A stretch of DNA of 64,000 bases, taken from contig NZ_LR134167.1 of NCBI RefSeq assembly GCF_900635775.1, forward strand, positions 1,521,001 to 1,585,000. Reading direction: 5' to 3'. Shown one piece after another: positions 29,638 through 38,186 of this stretch. The translations under genes and the position numbers were made by a program. Within the stretch, counting starts at the first letter, position 1; each line of letters opens with the position of its first letter. The notes under the pieces are model-generated. The model ran no database searches. It had not been told where the DNA came from and worked only from the letters and a program-made list of their open reading frames with translations. The DNA is from Avibacterium volantium (GTDB taxonomy: Bacteria; Pseudomonadota; Gammaproteobacteria; Enterobacterales; Pasteurellaceae).

Positions 29638-31497
29638 ATGGAAAAATATCCTCTTTTATCACTGATTAATTCACCGGACGATTTGCGTCTTTTAAATAAA
29701 GATCAACTTCCCCAACTTTGTAATGAATTACGCGGATATTTGTTGGAAAGTGTTAGTCAAAGTAGCGGCCATTTGGCTTCTGGCTTAGGCACGGTAGAAC
29801 TCACCGTAGCCTTGCACTATGTGTTCAACACGCCATTCGATCAGCTCATTTGGGACGTGGGGCATCAAGCCTATCCGCATAAAATTCTCACTGGACGCCG
29901 TGATAAAATGTCCACCATTCGCCAAAAAGACGGGCTTCACCCTTTCCCGTGGCGTGATGAAAGCGAATTTGATGTGCTAAGTGTGGGGCATTCTTCCACT
30001 TCGATTAGTGCTGGGCTTGGTATTGCCGTGGCGGCAGAAAAAGAGAACGCAGGGCGCAAAACGGTTTGTGTCATTGGCGATGGCGCAATCACCGCGGGAA
30101 TGGCCTTTGAAGCACTCAATCACGCAGGCGCATTGCACACGGATATGCTGGTGATTCTCAATGATAACGAAATGTCCATTTCAGAAAATGTGGGCGCGCT
30201 GAACAACTATCTTGCCCGCTTGTTTTCTGGTTCTTTCTATTCTACCTTGCGTGAGGGCGGCAAAAAAATTCTCTCTGGCGTGCCACCAATTAAAGAATTT
30301 GTGAAAAAGACAGAAGAACACGTTAAAGGCTTCGTTTCACCGATTGGCACAATGTTTGAAGAGCTAGGCTTTAACTATATCGGCCCAATTGACGGCCATA
30401 ACGTGGACGAGTTAATTAGCACGTTGAAAAATATGAGCAGTCTGAAAGGGCCGCAATTCTTGCATATTAAAACCAAAAAAGGCAAAGGTTATGCGCCAGC
30501 GGAACAAGATCCAATCGGCTTCCACGGTGTGCCTAAATTCGATCCCACAAGCGGAAAATTGCCAAAATCCACCACCCCAACCTATTCGCAAATTTTTGGT
30601 AACTGGCTATGTGAAATGGCTGAGCAAGATCCGAAATTAATCGGCATCACCCCTGCGATGCGTGAAGGTTCAGGAATGGTTGAATTTTCCAACCGCTTCC
30701 CACAACAATATTTTGATGTTGCCATTGCCGAACAACACGCCGTTACTTTTGCTGCGGGCTTGGCGATTGCAGGGTTTAAACCTGTGGTGGCCATTTATTC
30801 CACGTTCTTACAGCGTGCCTATGATCAGGTGATTCACGATGTCGCTATTCAAAATCTGCCTGTGTTATTTGCCATCGACCGCGCAGGCGTGGTGGGCGCA
30901 GACGGACAAACCCACCAAGGCGCATTCGACATTAGCTTTATGCGCTGTATTCCAAATTTAGTGATTATGACCCCAAGCGATGAAAATGAATGTCGCCAAA
31001 TGCTTTACACAGGATACCAATGTGGTAAACCTGCGGCAGTGCGTTACCCGCGTGGCAATGCTATTGGTGTTAAACTTGAACCATTAGCAATATTACCACT
31101 TGGCAAGGGTAAAATCGTGCGCCAAGGGAAAAATATTGCTATTTTAAACTTTGGTACCTTGTTAGCCAATGCGAAAACGGTCGCAGAAAACTTAAATGCC
31201 ACCTTAGTGGATATGCGATTTGTCAAGCCCATTGATGAGGCATTAATTTTACAACTTGCAGAAAACCATTCGTTATTGGTAACACTGGAAGAAAACGCCA
31301 TTCAAGGCGGTGCAGGCAGTGCCGTGGCGGAAGTGCTAAATTCTCAGCCAAAAACCACCGCACTTTTACAATTAGGCTTGCCAGATTTCTTCATTCCACA
31401 AGGCACACAACAAGAAATTTTGGCAGATTTAAAACTAGACGCACAAGGTATTGAAGAGCAAATCACTACTTTTTTACAAAAAAGTAAAAAAATTTAA
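29638..31497 (+). CDS. dxs: 1-deoxy-D-xylulose-5-phosphate synthase
   Basis: 619 residues, against 620 in E. coli. It is a transketolase-like enzyme with the TPP motif [18 protein letters not shown]...[12 protein letters not shown], the pyrimidine domain stretch [14 protein letters not shown], and [18 protein letters not shown]. It joins pyruvate and glyceraldehyde-3-phosphate to make DXP, the entry point of the MEP isoprenoid pathway and a precursor of thiamine and pyridoxal. Its neighbour ispA uses the pathway's end products. It could have its own promoter in the 75-base gap, which includes an uptake signal. Confidence 0.97.
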   Translation: MEKYPLLSLINSPDDLRLLNKDQLPQLCNELRGYLLESVSQSSGHLASGLGTVELTVALHYVFNTPFDQLIWDVGHQAYPHKILTGRRDKMSTIRQKDGLHPFPWRDESEFDVLSVGHSSTSISAGLGIAVAAEKENAGRKTVCVIGDGAITAGMAFEALNHAGALHTDMLVILNDNEMSISENVGALNNYLARLFSGSFYSTLREGGKKILSGVPPIKEFVKKTEEHVKGFVSPIGTMFEELGFNYIGPIDGHNVDELISTLKNMSSLKGPQFLHIKTKKGKGYAPAEQDPIGFHGVPKFDPTSGKLPKSTTPTYSQIFGNWLCEMAEQDPKLIGITPAMREGSGMVEFSNRFPQQYFDVAIAEQHAVTFAAGLAIAGFKPVVAIYSTFLQRAYDQVIHDVAIQNLPVLFAIDRAGVVGADGQTHQGAFDISFMRCIPNLVIMTPSDENECRQMLYTGYQCGKPAAVRYPRGNAIGVKLEPLAILPLGKGKIVRQGKNIAILNFGTLLANAKTVAENLNATLVDMRFVKPIDEALILQLAENHSLLVTLEENAIQGGAGSAVAEVLNSQPKTTALLQLGLPDFFIPQGTQQEILADLKLDAQGIEEQITTFLQKSKKI

Positions 31498-31599
31498 AAT
31501 TTTTGTGAACTATTTCCTGCCTAGCATAGTCTTAGTAAATGCTAGTGCACTGCAAATTGCAGTTGTCTTTTTCAAACTAATTTCTTATTTAAGACCTCT

Positions 31600-31630
31600 C
31601 CGCCACTTGTTTTTAATGTGGCGGTTTTTT
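31600..31630 (+). terminator. Terminator after dxs
   Basis: CCGCCAC (31600-31606) pairs with GTGGCGG, then a run of seven T. It lies about 100 bases past the dxs stop. Confidence 0.8.
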
Positions 31631-31682
31631 TATGGATAAAATTTGCTAAAAAAACCACCGCACTTATCTTTACAGCAAGTTA

Positions 31683-33626
31683 TCAACTTGCCATATTTTT
31701 CTTTTCTTCCAATTCCTCCCAACGGGCAAAAGCTTGTTCTAATGCTTGTTCCGCATCGGCAAGCTGTTGTAGTTTGTCCGCCGTATATTGATGATCTTGC
31801 TGAAAGAAATTCTGATCAGACACTTCCGCTTGAAGTGCGGTGATTTTTTCTTCCAAATCTTCCAATTTTTGTGGCAATTGCTCTAGCTCTCGTTGCTCAT
31901 TGTAAGAAAGTTTCACCGGGCGATTTTTCACCGGTTTGTGAGAAACTTTGTTCATTTCCACCGCACTTTCCGCTTGTTTTTCTTTCGCTTTTTTCTCTTT
32001 GGCTTGTTCCGCTTCTTTCAAAGCAAACACATTGGCTTGTTGCTGTTTCGCATCGTGGAAACCGCCCACATATTTATTGATCACGCCATTGCCTTCAAAG
32101 ATGTAGCATTCAGTCGCCGTGTTATCAATAAATTGACGATCGTGGCTCACAATCAGCAACGTGCCTTGATAATCTGCTAGCAATTCTTCCAATAATTCTA
32201 AGGTTTCCACATCAAGATCATTGGTTGGCTCGTCCAAAATCAGCAAATTATTGGGTTTGAGCAATAATTTTGCCAACAATAAGCGGTTGCGCTCACCGCC
32301 AGAAAGGGCTTTGACTGGCACCATTACGCGCTTAGGTGGAAATAAGAAATCTTGCAAATAGCCTAAAACGTGGCGTTTCACGCCATTGACTTCAATATCC
32401 TGCTTGCCGTCCGCCACGTTATCCATCACGCTTTTTTCAGGATCGAGATCAGCGCGGTATTGATCGAAATACGCAATTTCTAATTTTGTACCGCATTTAA
32501 TACGCCCTGACGTAGGCTGAATTTCGCCTAACAGCAATTTAATCAAGGTGGTTTTGCCGATCCCATTTGCCCCGACTAAGGCAATTTTATCGCCACGCAA
32601 AATGGTGGTTGAAAAATGCGAAATCAATTTTTTCCCTGCAATTTCATAGCTTACATCTTCCACTTCAAAGACGATTTTGCCTGAACGGGTGGAATTATCC
32701 ACTTGTAACTTGGCACTGCCCTGCACATCTCTACGCTGACGGCGTTCTTCACGCAAGGCTTTCAAGGCTCGCACTCGCCCTTCATTACGGGTTCTCCGCG
32801 CTTTGATCCCTTGGCGAATCCACACTTCTTCTTGCGCTAATTTTTTATCGAACAGCTCGTTTTGTAGGGCTTCCACACGCAGATTTTCTTCTTTTTCAAT
32901 GAGATATTTCGCATAATCACCGGGGTAAGACACCAATTTGCCCCGATCGAGATCAACGATACGGGTGGCTATTTTGCTGATAAAAGCACGGTCGTGAGAA
33001 ATAAAGATGATCGAACCTGCAAAACTCAGTAAGAAATTTTCTAGCCATTCAATGGCATCAACATCAAGGTGGTTAGTGGGTTCATCAAGCAACAACACGT
33101 CAGGATCGCATACCAAAGCGCGCGCCAATGCTGCCTTACGCAACCAGCCGCCTGATAAATCCGCCAATCGCATATTTGGCTCAAGCCCTAATTTCATTAG
33201 GGTTTCACGGATTTTATTTTCAAACCGCCAACCATCAGCGTGTTCAAGTTGAGCTTGAATTTCCGCCAAACGATTTAGCGTGCTTTCGCTATATTCTTGC
33301 TCAAGCAAATCCGAAGTGCGGTGATATTCTTTCAATAAATCGGCCAAATGGGCAATGCCTTCCGCCACATAATCAAACACATTGCCTTGTGCATTGCGTG
33401 GGGGATCTTGTTCGAGGCGCGAGATCACCAGATCACGCTCAAATTGCAGGCGGCCATCGTCCATCACCATTTCGCTGGCCAAAATTTTCATTAAGGTAGA
33501 TTTGCCTACCCCATTACGCCCCACCAAGCAAACACGCTCGCCAGCTTCAATGTATAAATCCGTGTGATCTAACAAGGGGTAATCACTAAAAGAAAGATAA
33601 CCGTTAGTTAAACTAATTAACGCCAC
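31683..33626 (-). CDS. uup: ABC-F family ATPase Uup
   Basis: 647 residues, against 635 in E. coli. Two ABC ATPase domains are joined by an Arg-rich linker: Walker A GRNGVGKST then GANGIGKTT, signatures LSGGWLRKA and LSGGERNRL, Walker B LLLDEPTNHLD and LILDEPTNDLD. There are no membrane segments. A C-terminal Lys/Glu/Gln-rich coiled coil (about 530-640) is characteristic of Uup, which binds DNA through it. ABC-F proteins act on ribosomes, and Uup loss raises precise transposon excision in E. coli. It is a single gene here. Confidence 0.93.
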   Translation of the reverse strand: MALISLTNGYLSFSDYPLLDHTDLYIEAGERVCLVGRNGVGKSTLMKILASEMVMDDGRLQFERDLVISRLEQDPPRNAQGNVFDYVAEGIAHLADLLKEYHRTSDLLEQEYSESTLNRLAEIQAQLEHADGWRFENKIRETLMKLGLEPNMRLADLSGGWLRKAALARALVCDPDVLLLDEPTNHLDVDAIEWLENFLLSFAGSIIFISHDRAFISKIATRIVDLDRGKLVSYPGDYAKYLIEKEENLRVEALQNELFDKKLAQEEVWIRQGIKARRTRNEGRVRALKALREERRQRRDVQGSAKLQVDNSTRSGKIVFEVEDVSYEIAGKKLISHFSTTILRGDKIALVGANGIGKTTLIKLLLGEIQPTSGRIKCGTKLEIAYFDQYRADLDPEKSVMDNVADGKQDIEVNGVKRHVLGYLQDFLFPPKRVMVPVKALSGGERNRLLLAKLLLKPNNLLILDEPTNDLDVETLELLEELLADYQGTLLIVSHDRQFIDNTATECYIFEGNGVINKYVGGFHDAKQQQANVFALKEAEQAKEKKAKEKQAESAVEMNKVSHKPVKNRPVKLSYNEQRELEQLPQKLEDLEEKITALQAEVSDQNFFQQDHQYTADKLQQLADAEQALEQAFARWEELEEKKNMAS

Positions 33627-33704
33627 ACTCTGTCCTTATCTCAAAAAAATTTTGTGGATTTTAACAGGTTTATGAAAGGGTTTATAGAGGAATAAAAAAG
33701 AGAA

Positions 33705-33725
33705 ATCCCCTATTGACTAGGGGAT
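33705..33725 (-). terminator. Terminator of the toxin-antitoxin pair
   Basis: ATCCCCTA (33705-33712) pairs with TAGGGGAT (33718-33725). On the reverse strand it is followed by TTTCTCTTTTTT, 5 bases after the antitoxin stop. Confidence 0.8.
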
Positions 33726-33729
33726 CCAA

Positions 33730-34044
33730 TTAGAGAGAGGCAATTTCTTCAAAGGTTTGTGGCGAGCGCTCAATCATCTTCAAGAGTAATGTGGCTTGTT
33801 TATTTGGCGTGGTTTTGCCTTGTTCCCAACCTTGATAGGTGCGTACGCTCATTCTCAATTTCTTAGCAAAAACCGATTGTGATAGATTAAGTTTTTCACG
33901 GATAGATTTCACTTCATTCGCGCTTATTTCGCCCATTTCCGCTGGAAGCTCACGCTCAATGGTTTTGAGGGTGGTTTTGCCTTCCAAATGAGCTTGCATT
34001 TGCTCCAACCCTTGTTTTAATTCTTCAAATAAATTTCTTTCCAT
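33730..34044 (-). CDS. HTH antitoxin (HigA/NadS-like) of a toxin-first module
   Basis: 104 residues. The C-terminal half is a Cro/CI-type helix-turn-helix: SIREKLNLSQSVFAKKLRMSVRTYQGWEQGKTTP (about 45-78). It lies 2 bases after the upstream toxin gene, the inverted order (toxin first) known for HigBA modules. Such antitoxins bind both the toxin and the operon's operator; a perfect inverted repeat (34406-34424) just upstream of the toxin is the likely target. The NCBI family name closest to my recollection is NadS. The start follows GGGGAAATAAG. Confidence 0.87.
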   Translation of the reverse strand: MERNLFEELKQGLEQMQAHLEGKTTLKTIERELPAEMGEISANEVKSIREKLNLSQSVFAKKLRMSVRTYQGWEQGKTTPNKQATLLLKMIERSPQTFEEIASL

Positions 34045-34046
34045 TC

Positions 34047-34379
34047 TTATTTCCCCTTTATATTTTCTACTATTTTAACCAAGATACTTTTTTCATCAGC
34101 AGTGAGATCTTCTTTCATCTCTTTACCATAGGCGGTTAAAAAGTAGATTGCTGCATTATGCACATAGTAATAATAAATCACTCTTGCTCCGCCCCTTTTA
34201 CCTCTATTTCTTTTAGAATTTGCAATTCTTAGTTTCCTAAGCCCTCCAGTGCCTTGTATTAAATCTCCTTTTTCTGGTGTAACAAGTAACTCATTTTGTA
34301 GCATAAGATACTCATCGTCAGAGAGATATTCCTTCCTATATTTTTCAAAAAATGGCAATTCAATAAAAACCGCTTTCAT
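34047..34379 (-). CDS. RelE/HigB-family toxin
   Basis: 110 residues, small and basic. The RelE-superfamily pattern is visible: FFEKYRKEYLSDDEYLMLQNELLVTPEKGDLIQGTGGLRKLRIANSKR...GGARVIYYYYV...IYFLTAYGKEMKEDLT. Proteins of this fold usually cleave mRNA at the ribosome. It is the first gene of a two-gene unit with an HTH antitoxin and a terminator, beside conserved metabolic genes, which suggests a small mobile insertion. Toxicity is inferred from family and context only. Confidence 0.87.
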   Translation of the reverse strand: MKAVFIELPFFEKYRKEYLSDDEYLMLQNELLVTPEKGDLIQGTGGLRKLRIANSKRNRGKRGGARVIYYYYVHNAAIYFLTAYGKEMKEDLTADEKSILVKIVENIKGK

Positions 34380-34405
34380 AGTTTCTCCAATAAAACTCAG
34401 AAAAT

Positions 34406-34424
34406 TATACGCGAAAAGCGTATA
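34406..34424. promoter_or_regulatory. Operator palindrome of the toxin-antitoxin pair
   Basis: TATACGC-GAAAA-GCGTATA is a perfect 7-bp inverted repeat, 27 bases upstream of the toxin start. It has the expected form for an autorepressing HTH antitoxin dimer. TATA-like arms probably overlap the promoter. Confidence 0.7.
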
Positions 34425-34454
34425 GAAAGTAAAGTTTTCCTAAAATATCCACAT

Positions 34455-34979
34455 TTATTCCAAAAATGGTCTTAACGCCACCACACAACGTTCTACCACC
34501 TCGTCAAATGTTCCTTCAATATCAATATGAATGACATCTGGCTCATCAACTTGTGGGATTTCTAGGGTATCGAATTGGCTTTTGAGCATTTCTGTTTTCA
34601 TATAATGCCCTTTGCGATTTTTCATTCGCTCTAGCACTAAATCAAAGCTACCTTCTAAAAACAGGAATTTCACGCTTTCGTTGCCATCACGAATTTGATC
34701 GCGATATTTTTTCTTCAATGCAGAACAAACAATAATCCCTTGTTCGCTTTTTTGTTCTAGGCTGAATGCCGCATCACGGATACGTTCAAGCCAAGGGGCA
34801 CGATCTTCATCATTGAGTGGCTGCCCATTGCCCATTTTGATGATATTAGCTCTCGGGTGGAGATCGTCCCCATCAATTAATTTTAACCCTAAACGGCGGC
34901 AAACCTCCGTACCTACGGAAGTTTTTCCTGTGCTAGAGACGCCCATTAAGATAAAACTTTTGCCTTTTGTTTTTTCCAT
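34455..34979 (-). CDS. gntK: Gluconokinase
   Basis: 174 residues from the ATG at 34979 (ribosome site AAGGAAAAG), close to 175 in E. coli GntK; an in-frame ATG 45 bases earlier is unlikely. The P-loop is GVSSTGKT (13-20), followed by DGDDLHPRANIIKMGNGQPLNDEDRAPWL, the strongly conserved gluconokinase block, and later VCSALKKKYRDQIR. It makes 6-phosphogluconate from gluconate in the cytoplasm. It is divergent from the gluconate permease across a shared regulatory region with GntR-like operators and a CRP site. Confidence 0.96.
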   Translation of the reverse strand: MEKTKGKSFILMGVSSTGKTSVGTEVCRRLGLKLIDGDDLHPRANIIKMGNGQPLNDEDRAPWLERIRDAAFSLEQKSEQGIIVCSALKKKYRDQIRDGNESVKFLFLEGSFDLVLERMKNRKGHYMKTEMLKSQFDTLEIPQVDEPDVIHIDIEGTFDEVVERCVVALRPFLE

Positions 34980-35043
34980 TTTCTTTTCCTTACCGCTAAA
35001 TTTTATTTCTACTGCGCTAACCATAACAAAAAATTGCAGATTT

Positions 35044-35059
35044 TAGTTACTGGTAACAT
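35044..35059. promoter_or_regulatory. GntR operator 1, gntK/gntT intergenic region
   Basis: TAGTTACTGGTAACAT closely matches the E. coli GntR operator ATGTTACC(C/G)GTAACAT: the right half is exact. It lies 65 bases upstream of gntK and about 60 bases upstream of the proposed gntT -35. Confidence 0.7.
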
Positions 35060-35066
35060 TTCATTT

Positions 35067-35082
35067 TGTGATCATTCTCACA
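35067..35082 (+). promoter_or_regulatory. CRP site in the gntK/gntT intergenic region
   Basis: TGTGA-TCATTC-TCACA is a perfect consensus site. It is centred near -80 relative to the predicted gntT start of transcription and may serve both divergent genes. Confidence 0.8.
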
Positions 35083-35119
35083 AATTTTTAACAAAAATCG
35101 CTATTTTCGTCCTAATCAT

Positions 35120-35148
35120 TTGAACTTTGGTTAGAATTTCCCTAATAA
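35120..35148 (+). promoter_or_regulatory. Probable gntT promoter
   Basis: -35 TTGAAC (35120-35125), 17 bases, -10 TAATAA (35143-35148). GntR operator 2 lies about 35 bases downstream of the -10, inside the transcribed leader. Confidence 0.5.
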
Positions 35149-35183
35149 TATGCCTATCTATTTTACCTTGCTAGTTAATTTTA

Positions 35184-35199
35184 ATGTTACGGGTAAATT
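35184..35199. promoter_or_regulatory. GntR operator 2, downstream of the gntT promoter
   Basis: ATGTTACGGGTAAATT matches the left half of the GntR consensus exactly and most of the right half. Two operators flanking the promoter, about 140 bases apart, would allow looping repression as known for E. coli gntT. Confidence 0.7.
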
Positions 35200-35257
35200 A
35201 GCAATCCGTTCTTGGTCGTTGGCTAAGAAATTAATCATCAAATACTAAGGATCTTAT

Positions 35258-36607
35258 ATGTTGATTTTCACTTTGATAGCTTCAGTCTTGCTGTTGCTTT
35301 TATTAATTATGAAATTCAGAGTTCACGCCTTTGTCGCCTTAATTATCGTGAGCTTGCTCACGGCACTAGCCACCGGCGTGCCATTCAATGAAATTCTGCC
35401 AACTTTAACTAAAGGCTTCGGCGGCACATTAGCGTCTGTGGCGTTATTAGTTGGTTTGGGCGCGATGATCGGTCGCTTGCTTGAAATCACTGGCGGCGCA
35501 AAAGTGCTTGCTGATACGCTCATCAATAAATTTGGTGAAAAAAAAGCACCTTTCGCTTTAGGGGTCGCCTCTTTATTGTTCGGCTTCCCAATTTTCTTTG
35601 ATGCAGGATTAGTCGTGATGCTACCAATTATCTTTAGTGTCGCAAAACGCTTTGGCGGTTCAGTATTGCGCTATGCCTTCCCAGCAGCAGGGGCATTTGC
35701 TGTAATGCACGCCTTTGTGCCTCCGCACCCTGGCCCTGTTGCTTCAGGCGATTTATTAGGAGCAAATATTGGCTTATTAGTCATCGTTGGTTTAGTCTGT
35801 GGTATTCCAACTTGGTACATCGCAAGCTACTTATTTAGCCAATACTTAGGCAAAAAAGTGATGGTAGATTTACCAAAAGCATTCTTAAACGCAAATGCCA
35901 TCAATGAAACTGCGGTGTTAAATCCACCAAGTTTTGGTAAAGTGTTAACCATTTTATTATTGCCATTAGTGCTAATTTTATGTGATACCGGCTTGAATAC
36001 CCTTTCTGTCGCAGGCGTGGTTAATGGCTCACAGGCTTGGGTACAAGGCCTACGCTTACTCGGCAAAACCCCTGTGGCATTATTGATTACCTTAATCGTA
36101 ACCATTTTATTACTAAAAGATCAGCGCAGTAATGAACAAATCGAAAAAATCTGTGATAACGCACTAGGACCAATCTGTTCTATCGTTCTAGTAACGGGCG
36201 CAGGTGGTATGTTCGGTGGCGTATTGCGTGCAAGCGGCATTGGTAATGAGCTCTCCGCAATGTTTGCTGATACAGGAATGCCTGTGATTGTGGCGGCCTT
36301 CATTATTTCAATGGCATTGCGTGTAGCACAAGGTTCTGCCACCGTGGCACTCACCACCACATCAGCCTTAATTGCGCCAACAGTGGCGGCAACGGTTGGA
36401 TTAAGCCAATTCGATCTTTGCTTTATCGTGATCGCTATCGCCTCAGGTGCAACGGTATTCTCTCACGTTAATGACAGCGGTTTCTGGTTAGTCAGCCGTT
36501 TCCTAGAAATGGACACCAAAACCACATTAAAAACTTGGACAGTGCTAGAAACCCTCATCGGCTTTACCGGATTTGCTTTTGCCTTAGTGGGAAGTATTTT
36601 GTTCTAA
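35258..36607 (+). CDS. gntT: Gluconate:H+ symporter (GntP family)
   Basis: 449 residues with about 12-14 membrane segments. Family landmarks are the GFGGTLASVALLVGLGAMIGRLLEITGGA stretch near residue 55 and the conserved GFPIFFDAGLVVMLPI and HAFVPPHPGPVA motifs. It imports gluconate across the inner membrane, which GntK then phosphorylates. It has its own promoter with GntR operators and a CRP site. The choice between gntT, gntU and gntP names is by context, not sequence. The ribosome site is AAGGATC. Confidence 0.92.
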   Translation: MLIFTLIASVLLLLLLIMKFRVHAFVALIIVSLLTALATGVPFNEILPTLTKGFGGTLASVALLVGLGAMIGRLLEITGGAKVLADTLINKFGEKKAPFALGVASLLFGFPIFFDAGLVVMLPIIFSVAKRFGGSVLRYAFPAAGAFAVMHAFVPPHPGPVASGDLLGANIGLLVIVGLVCGIPTWYIASYLFSQYLGKKVMVDLPKAFLNANAINETAVLNPPSFGKVLTILLLPLVLILCDTGLNTLSVAGVVNGSQAWVQGLRLLGKTPVALLITLIVTILLLKDQRSNEQIEKICDNALGPICSIVLVTGAGGMFGGVLRASGIGNELSAMFADTGMPVIVAAFIISMALRVAQGSATVALTTTSALIAPTVAATVGLSQFDLCFIVIAIASGATVFSHVNDSGFWLVSRFLEMDTKTTLKTWTVLETLIGFTGFAFALVGSILF

Positions 36608-36630
36608 ATAAAGTACGAAAAGAACAGGAA

Positions 36631-36674
36631 TAATCTGCATAGTCTGACGAGACTTCTTCTTACTATGCAGATTA
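36631..36674. repeat. Perfect 13-bp inverted repeat after gntT
   Basis: TAATCTGCATAGT (36631-36643) and its exact complement (36662-36674) enclose an 18-base loop, 24 bases after the gntT stop. No T run follows, so it is not a standard intrinsic terminator. It may protect the 3' end of the mRNA or be a protein site. The rest of 36675-36868 is AT-rich and shows no gene. Confidence 0.6.
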
Positions 36675-36868
36675 GATAATTATCCAAAATATATTTGTTT
36701 TATTATATTTTTAACACCTATTTCTCCTATCAATTAGTTATCCCCTGATAATTTCTTTGCTATTTTATGCAATATTTTTTAGCTCGTAGTATCATTCATA
36801 TTGATGAAATACTGTAAATGAATAGACTAGCAAATAGAGAAAACAGAAAATTTACGTGATTTGTGGAA

Positions 36869-36955
36869 TGGTGCCAGTGGCCGGACTCGAACCGGCACGC
36901 TTTTAAGGGCGGCGGATTTTGAATCCGCTACGTCTACCAATTTCGTCACACTGGC
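36869..36955 (-). tRNA. tRNA-Leu (anticodon CAA)
   Basis: An 87-base class II tRNA on the reverse strand, with encoded CCA at 36869-36871. The acceptor begins GCCAGTG; the anticodon stem GCGGA/TCCGC carries the loop TTCAAAA, giving CAA, which reads UUG. The long variable arm and GGTTCGAGTCC T loop are clear. Confidence 0.95.
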
Positions 36956-36999
36956 TAAGGAGTTTGAGAAAACAACCTAATGTGTTGTCGATGTGGTGA

Positions 37000-37027
37000 A
37001 TTATACGGAGTTGATTTTTGCTTGCAA
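37000..37027 (-). promoter_or_regulatory. tRNA-Leu promoter
   Basis: On the reverse strand, -35 TTGCAA (37027-37022), 16 bases, -10 TATAAT (37005-37000), 45 bases before the tRNA. Confidence 0.75.
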
Positions 37028-37076
37028 GTAAAATTTACGAATTTGATGATGAGTGAAGTAATTTTAGTCAATTTTA

Positions 37077-37115
37077 AAGTGCGGTAAAAATTTTGTGATT
37101 TTTCACCGCACTTGA
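37077..37115. terminator. Inverted uptake-signal hairpin
   Basis: AAAGTGCGGTAAAAA and TTTTTCACCGCACTT form a long stem with an AT-rich loop between mscS and the tRNA-Leu promoter. It probably acts as a terminator or barrier as well as a double uptake signal. Confidence 0.55.
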
Positions 37116-37152
37116 TAAGTGAAAATAAAGAAAAACACGTTTATTCGACATA

Positions 37153-37179
37153 AAAAGCCTATCGTTACAGATAGGCTAA
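37153..37179 (-). terminator. Terminator of mscS
   Basis: On the reverse strand, TAGCCTATC pairs with GATAGGCT around a TGTAAC loop, followed by TTTTT. It lies about 15 bases after the mscS stop. Confidence 0.8.
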
Positions 37180-37193
37180 TGCGTTATTTTGTC

Positions 37194-38111
37194 TTATTGT
37201 GTTTTTGTTGTTGAGCCATTGTCATTAATTTGAATGGCTTTATCGAACAAGTTCACGCCGCCTTTTACACCGAAATCAAGCGTGGTTACGTTGTAAGCAA
37301 TGCTGATATTTTCTTGTTCAAAGCGTTTTTTCAGCGCCATAATAGCTTGGCTTTTGGATTCTAAATAGTCTTCATAGGTAACGAAATCCACCCAAAAACG
37401 AATGATGAAATCGAAAGTTGAACTACCAATATCGGTGAAGTAGAAGTTGATGTCATTTTTATCGATCACGAAATCCCATTCTTGCATTAAATCTAAGGTA
37501 ACTTGGCGAACCTTGTCTAAATCATCACCATAAGACACGCCTGTTGATAAAATAACGCGGCGTTTTTTTAGTTTGGAATAGTTAAAAAATTCATCGCTGT
37601 AAATCATTTGGTTTGGAATAAGAGCGGTTTCCCCTTCAATGGTGATTAATTCTACGGTCACTAAGCCGATATTCACCACTTTACCAATGGAATTGTTGAT
37701 GTTTACCCAATCGCCCACTTCAAACGGCTGTTCTGATTTAATCAGCAAGCCAGAAAAGGCATTAGACGCAATATCTTTAAAGGCAAAGCCTGCGATAATC
37801 CCTACAATCCCAGCACCCGCTAATAAATGCGTAAGGAATGAAGCAAGGTGCAACACTTCTAAGGCAAGAATAATGCCTAAAAACCAAATAAGAATTTTTA
37901 CACCGATGGAAATGCCTTTTGCGACACGCAAGTTTTTTGGGAATAATCGGCTATAAATGCGCAACGCTGCTTTACTTAGAATTTTGGCAAGAAAATAGAA
38001 GAGCGTGAGCAAAATAACGGCTGAAACGATATTTGGAATAAAGCCAATCAGCCAATCTTTCCATTGAGAAATCGTGTGAGTTACCAAGGTTAATGAATTG
38101 TTTTCTGTCAT
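37194..38111 (-). CDS. mscS: Small-conductance mechanosensitive channel MscS
   Basis: About 305 residues from the ATG at 38111, which has AGGA 8 bases upstream; an ATG 15 bases earlier is also in frame. Three membrane helices lie within the first 130 residues, and the pore helix shows the Gly/Ala pattern LLAGAGIVGIIAGFAFKDIASNAFSGLLI. The cytoplasmic cage domain begins PFEVGDWVNINNSIGKV. The channel opens under membrane tension to release solutes during osmotic downshock. It is transcribed separately from lptG, 75 bases away, with an uptake signal between. Confidence 0.94.
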   Translation of the reverse strand: MTENNSLTLVTHTISQWKDWLIGFIPNIVSAVILLTLFYFLAKILSKAALRIYSRLFPKNLRVAKGISIGVKILIWFLGIILALEVLHLASFLTHLLAGAGIVGIIAGFAFKDIASNAFSGLLIKSEQPFEVGDWVNINNSIGKVVNIGLVTVELITIEGETALIPNQMIYSDEFFNYSKLKKRRVILSTGVSYGDDLDKVRQVTLDLMQEWDFVIDKNDINFYFTDIGSSTFDFIIRFWVDFVTYEDYLESKSQAIMALKKRFEQENISIAYNVTTLDFGVKGGVNLFDKAIQINDNGSTTKTQ

Positions 38112-38186
38112 AAAATTTCCTGTCATAAATAATCAAAAGAAAAGCCATTTATAAAAATGGCTCTTTTTTACACCGCACTTGAGTTG

